This document shows positions 63,607 to 64,000 of a stretch of 64,000 bases of DNA, piece after piece. Position 1 is the stretch's first letter. Each line of letters begins with the position of its first letter. Source of the stretch: Amycolatopsis kentuckyensis (GTDB lineage Bacteria > Actinomycetota > Actinomycetes > Mycobacteriales > Pseudonocardiaceae); contig NZ_MUMI01000096.1 of the NCBI RefSeq assembly GCF_002155975.1, positions 1-64,000 on the forward strand. The letters run 5' to 3'. The position numbers were made by a program, and so were the translations under genes. Under the pieces are notes generated by a model. The model was not told the DNA's origin, did not search any database, and worked only from the letters and a program-made list of their open reading frames with translations.

Positions 63607-64000
63607 GCCCCACCCCGCTCCGGGTCCACGAGCACGACCGCGCTCTGGAAACCGCCGAACCCGCTGCCGACCGACAGCACGGTGTCGGTCTTCCAGTCCC
63701 GCGCGGTCAGCGGGACGTAGTCGAGGTCGCACTCCGGATCGGGGGTGTGCAGGTTCGCCGTCGGCGGCACGACGTCGTGCGTCATCGCCAGCACCGAAGC
63801 GGCCACCTCGATCGAACCGATGGCGCCGAGGGAGTGCCCCACCATCGACTTGATCGAGCTCACCGGCGTGCGGTGGGCGTGCTCGCCGAGGCTGCGCTTG
63901 AACGCCGCGGTCTCGTGCCGGTCGTTCTGCTTGGTGCCCGAGCCGTGCGCGTTGATGTAGTCGATGTCCGCCGGGTTCAGCCGGGCCTCGGCCAGCGCGA
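63603..64000 (-). CDS. KS-alpha of the type II PKS (partial, C-terminal part)
   Basis: The window ends inside this gene; about 131 C-terminal codons are visible. They contain [24 protein letters not shown] with the first catalytic His, [21 protein letters not shown] with the second His, [19 protein letters not shown], and [14 protein letters not shown] at the C-terminus. These are diagnostic of KS-alpha (ActI-ORF1 type). The catalytic Cys and start lie beyond the right edge. Confidence 0.95.
   Translation of the reverse strand, partial: ALAEARLNPADIDYINAHGSGTKQNDRHETAAFKRSLGEHAHRTPVSSIKSMVGHSLGAIGSIEVAASVLAMTHDVVPPTANLHTPDPECDLDYVPLTARDWKTDTVLSVGSGFGGFQSAVVLVDPERGGA

Noticed and set aside
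1-64000. CRISPR array, rRNA genes, riboswitches and replication origin
   Set aside because: No regularly spaced direct repeats, no rRNA-like conserved stretches, no recognisable riboswitch aptamer and no DnaA-box cluster were seen when reading the sequence; only one partial tRNA was found.

Overview
The window is high-GC actinomycete DNA, most like Amycolatopsis or a related Pseudonocardiales genus. The reasons are strong G/C at third codon positions, GTG and TTG starts backed by Shine-Dalgarno sequences, many TetR-type regulators, F420/LLM-type oxidoreductases, Tat/Sec-exported glycoside hydrolases, and a type II polyketide locus at the right end. No phylogenetic computation was possible, so the genus is an inference.

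Layout. 1-6.4 kb: end of an SDR gene, remnants of two F420/NADP-reductase-like genes, an AraC and a MarR regulator, two metallo-beta-lactamase-fold hydrolases, a SnoaL-like protein, an alpha/beta hydrolase, an exported beta-propeller protein and an aquaporin. 7-12 kb: a patatin-like lipase with a membrane hairpin, then an aldolase / amino-acid dehydrogenase / HxlR-type regulator group. 12-17.5 kb: a Tat-exported GH127 enzyme with an inserted LamG domain, an RsbW-like kinase, a tandem SnoaL protein and TetR. 17.5-26.2 kb: an acyl-CoA/xenobiotic catabolic block (acyl-CoA synthetase, enoyl-CoA hydratase, hydrolases, quinone-reductase-like enzyme, SDR). It carries two families of repeated operators that imply two local regulons run by two TetR proteins encoded in the block. 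26.4-31 kb: carboxylesterase, a decayed oxidoreductase, AraC, MmcQ/YjbR-type protein and RarA.

31.0-36.5 kb looks like an accessory scar. It holds a decayed integrase-core transposase, a lower-GC gene for a ~1,090-residue predicted P-loop/TPR protein, about 1 kb without genes, the 3' part of a tRNA-Val(GAC) (anticodon arm through CCA) of the kind left by tRNA-targeted integrative elements, and a broken serine hydrolase (beta-lactamase family).

36.5-49.8 kb: hydrolase, MFS and TetR; a DGPF/YCII protein with an ECF42-like sigma factor fused in frame to a truncated tyrosine-recombinase-like domain; a DUF998-like membrane protein; a GH2 and a GH18 secreted glycosidase; LysR with an LLM oxidoreductase; TetR and a nitroreductase whose start codons are the two ends of one 34-bp perfect palindrome. 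50-54.3 kb: P450, TetR, and an MFS/SDR operon under a duplicated TGAAC-N6-GTTCA operator.

54.4 kb to the right edge is the left part of a type II PKS cluster, read leftward from the edge: KS-alpha (partial), CLF, ACP, ketoreductase, didomain aromatase/cyclase, a flavin monooxygenase-SDR fusion, LLM monooxygenase, MFS, flavin reductase and a two-domain ABM-like protein, with a second ABM-like gene facing it. The KS-CLF-ACP-KR-cyclase-oxygenase/reductase order is the one known from angucycline clusters (urd/pga type), so an angucycline-type aromatic polyketide is the best guess. The fusion gene contains an internal ATG with a good Shine-Dalgarno at the domain boundary, which suggests a nested reductase gene.
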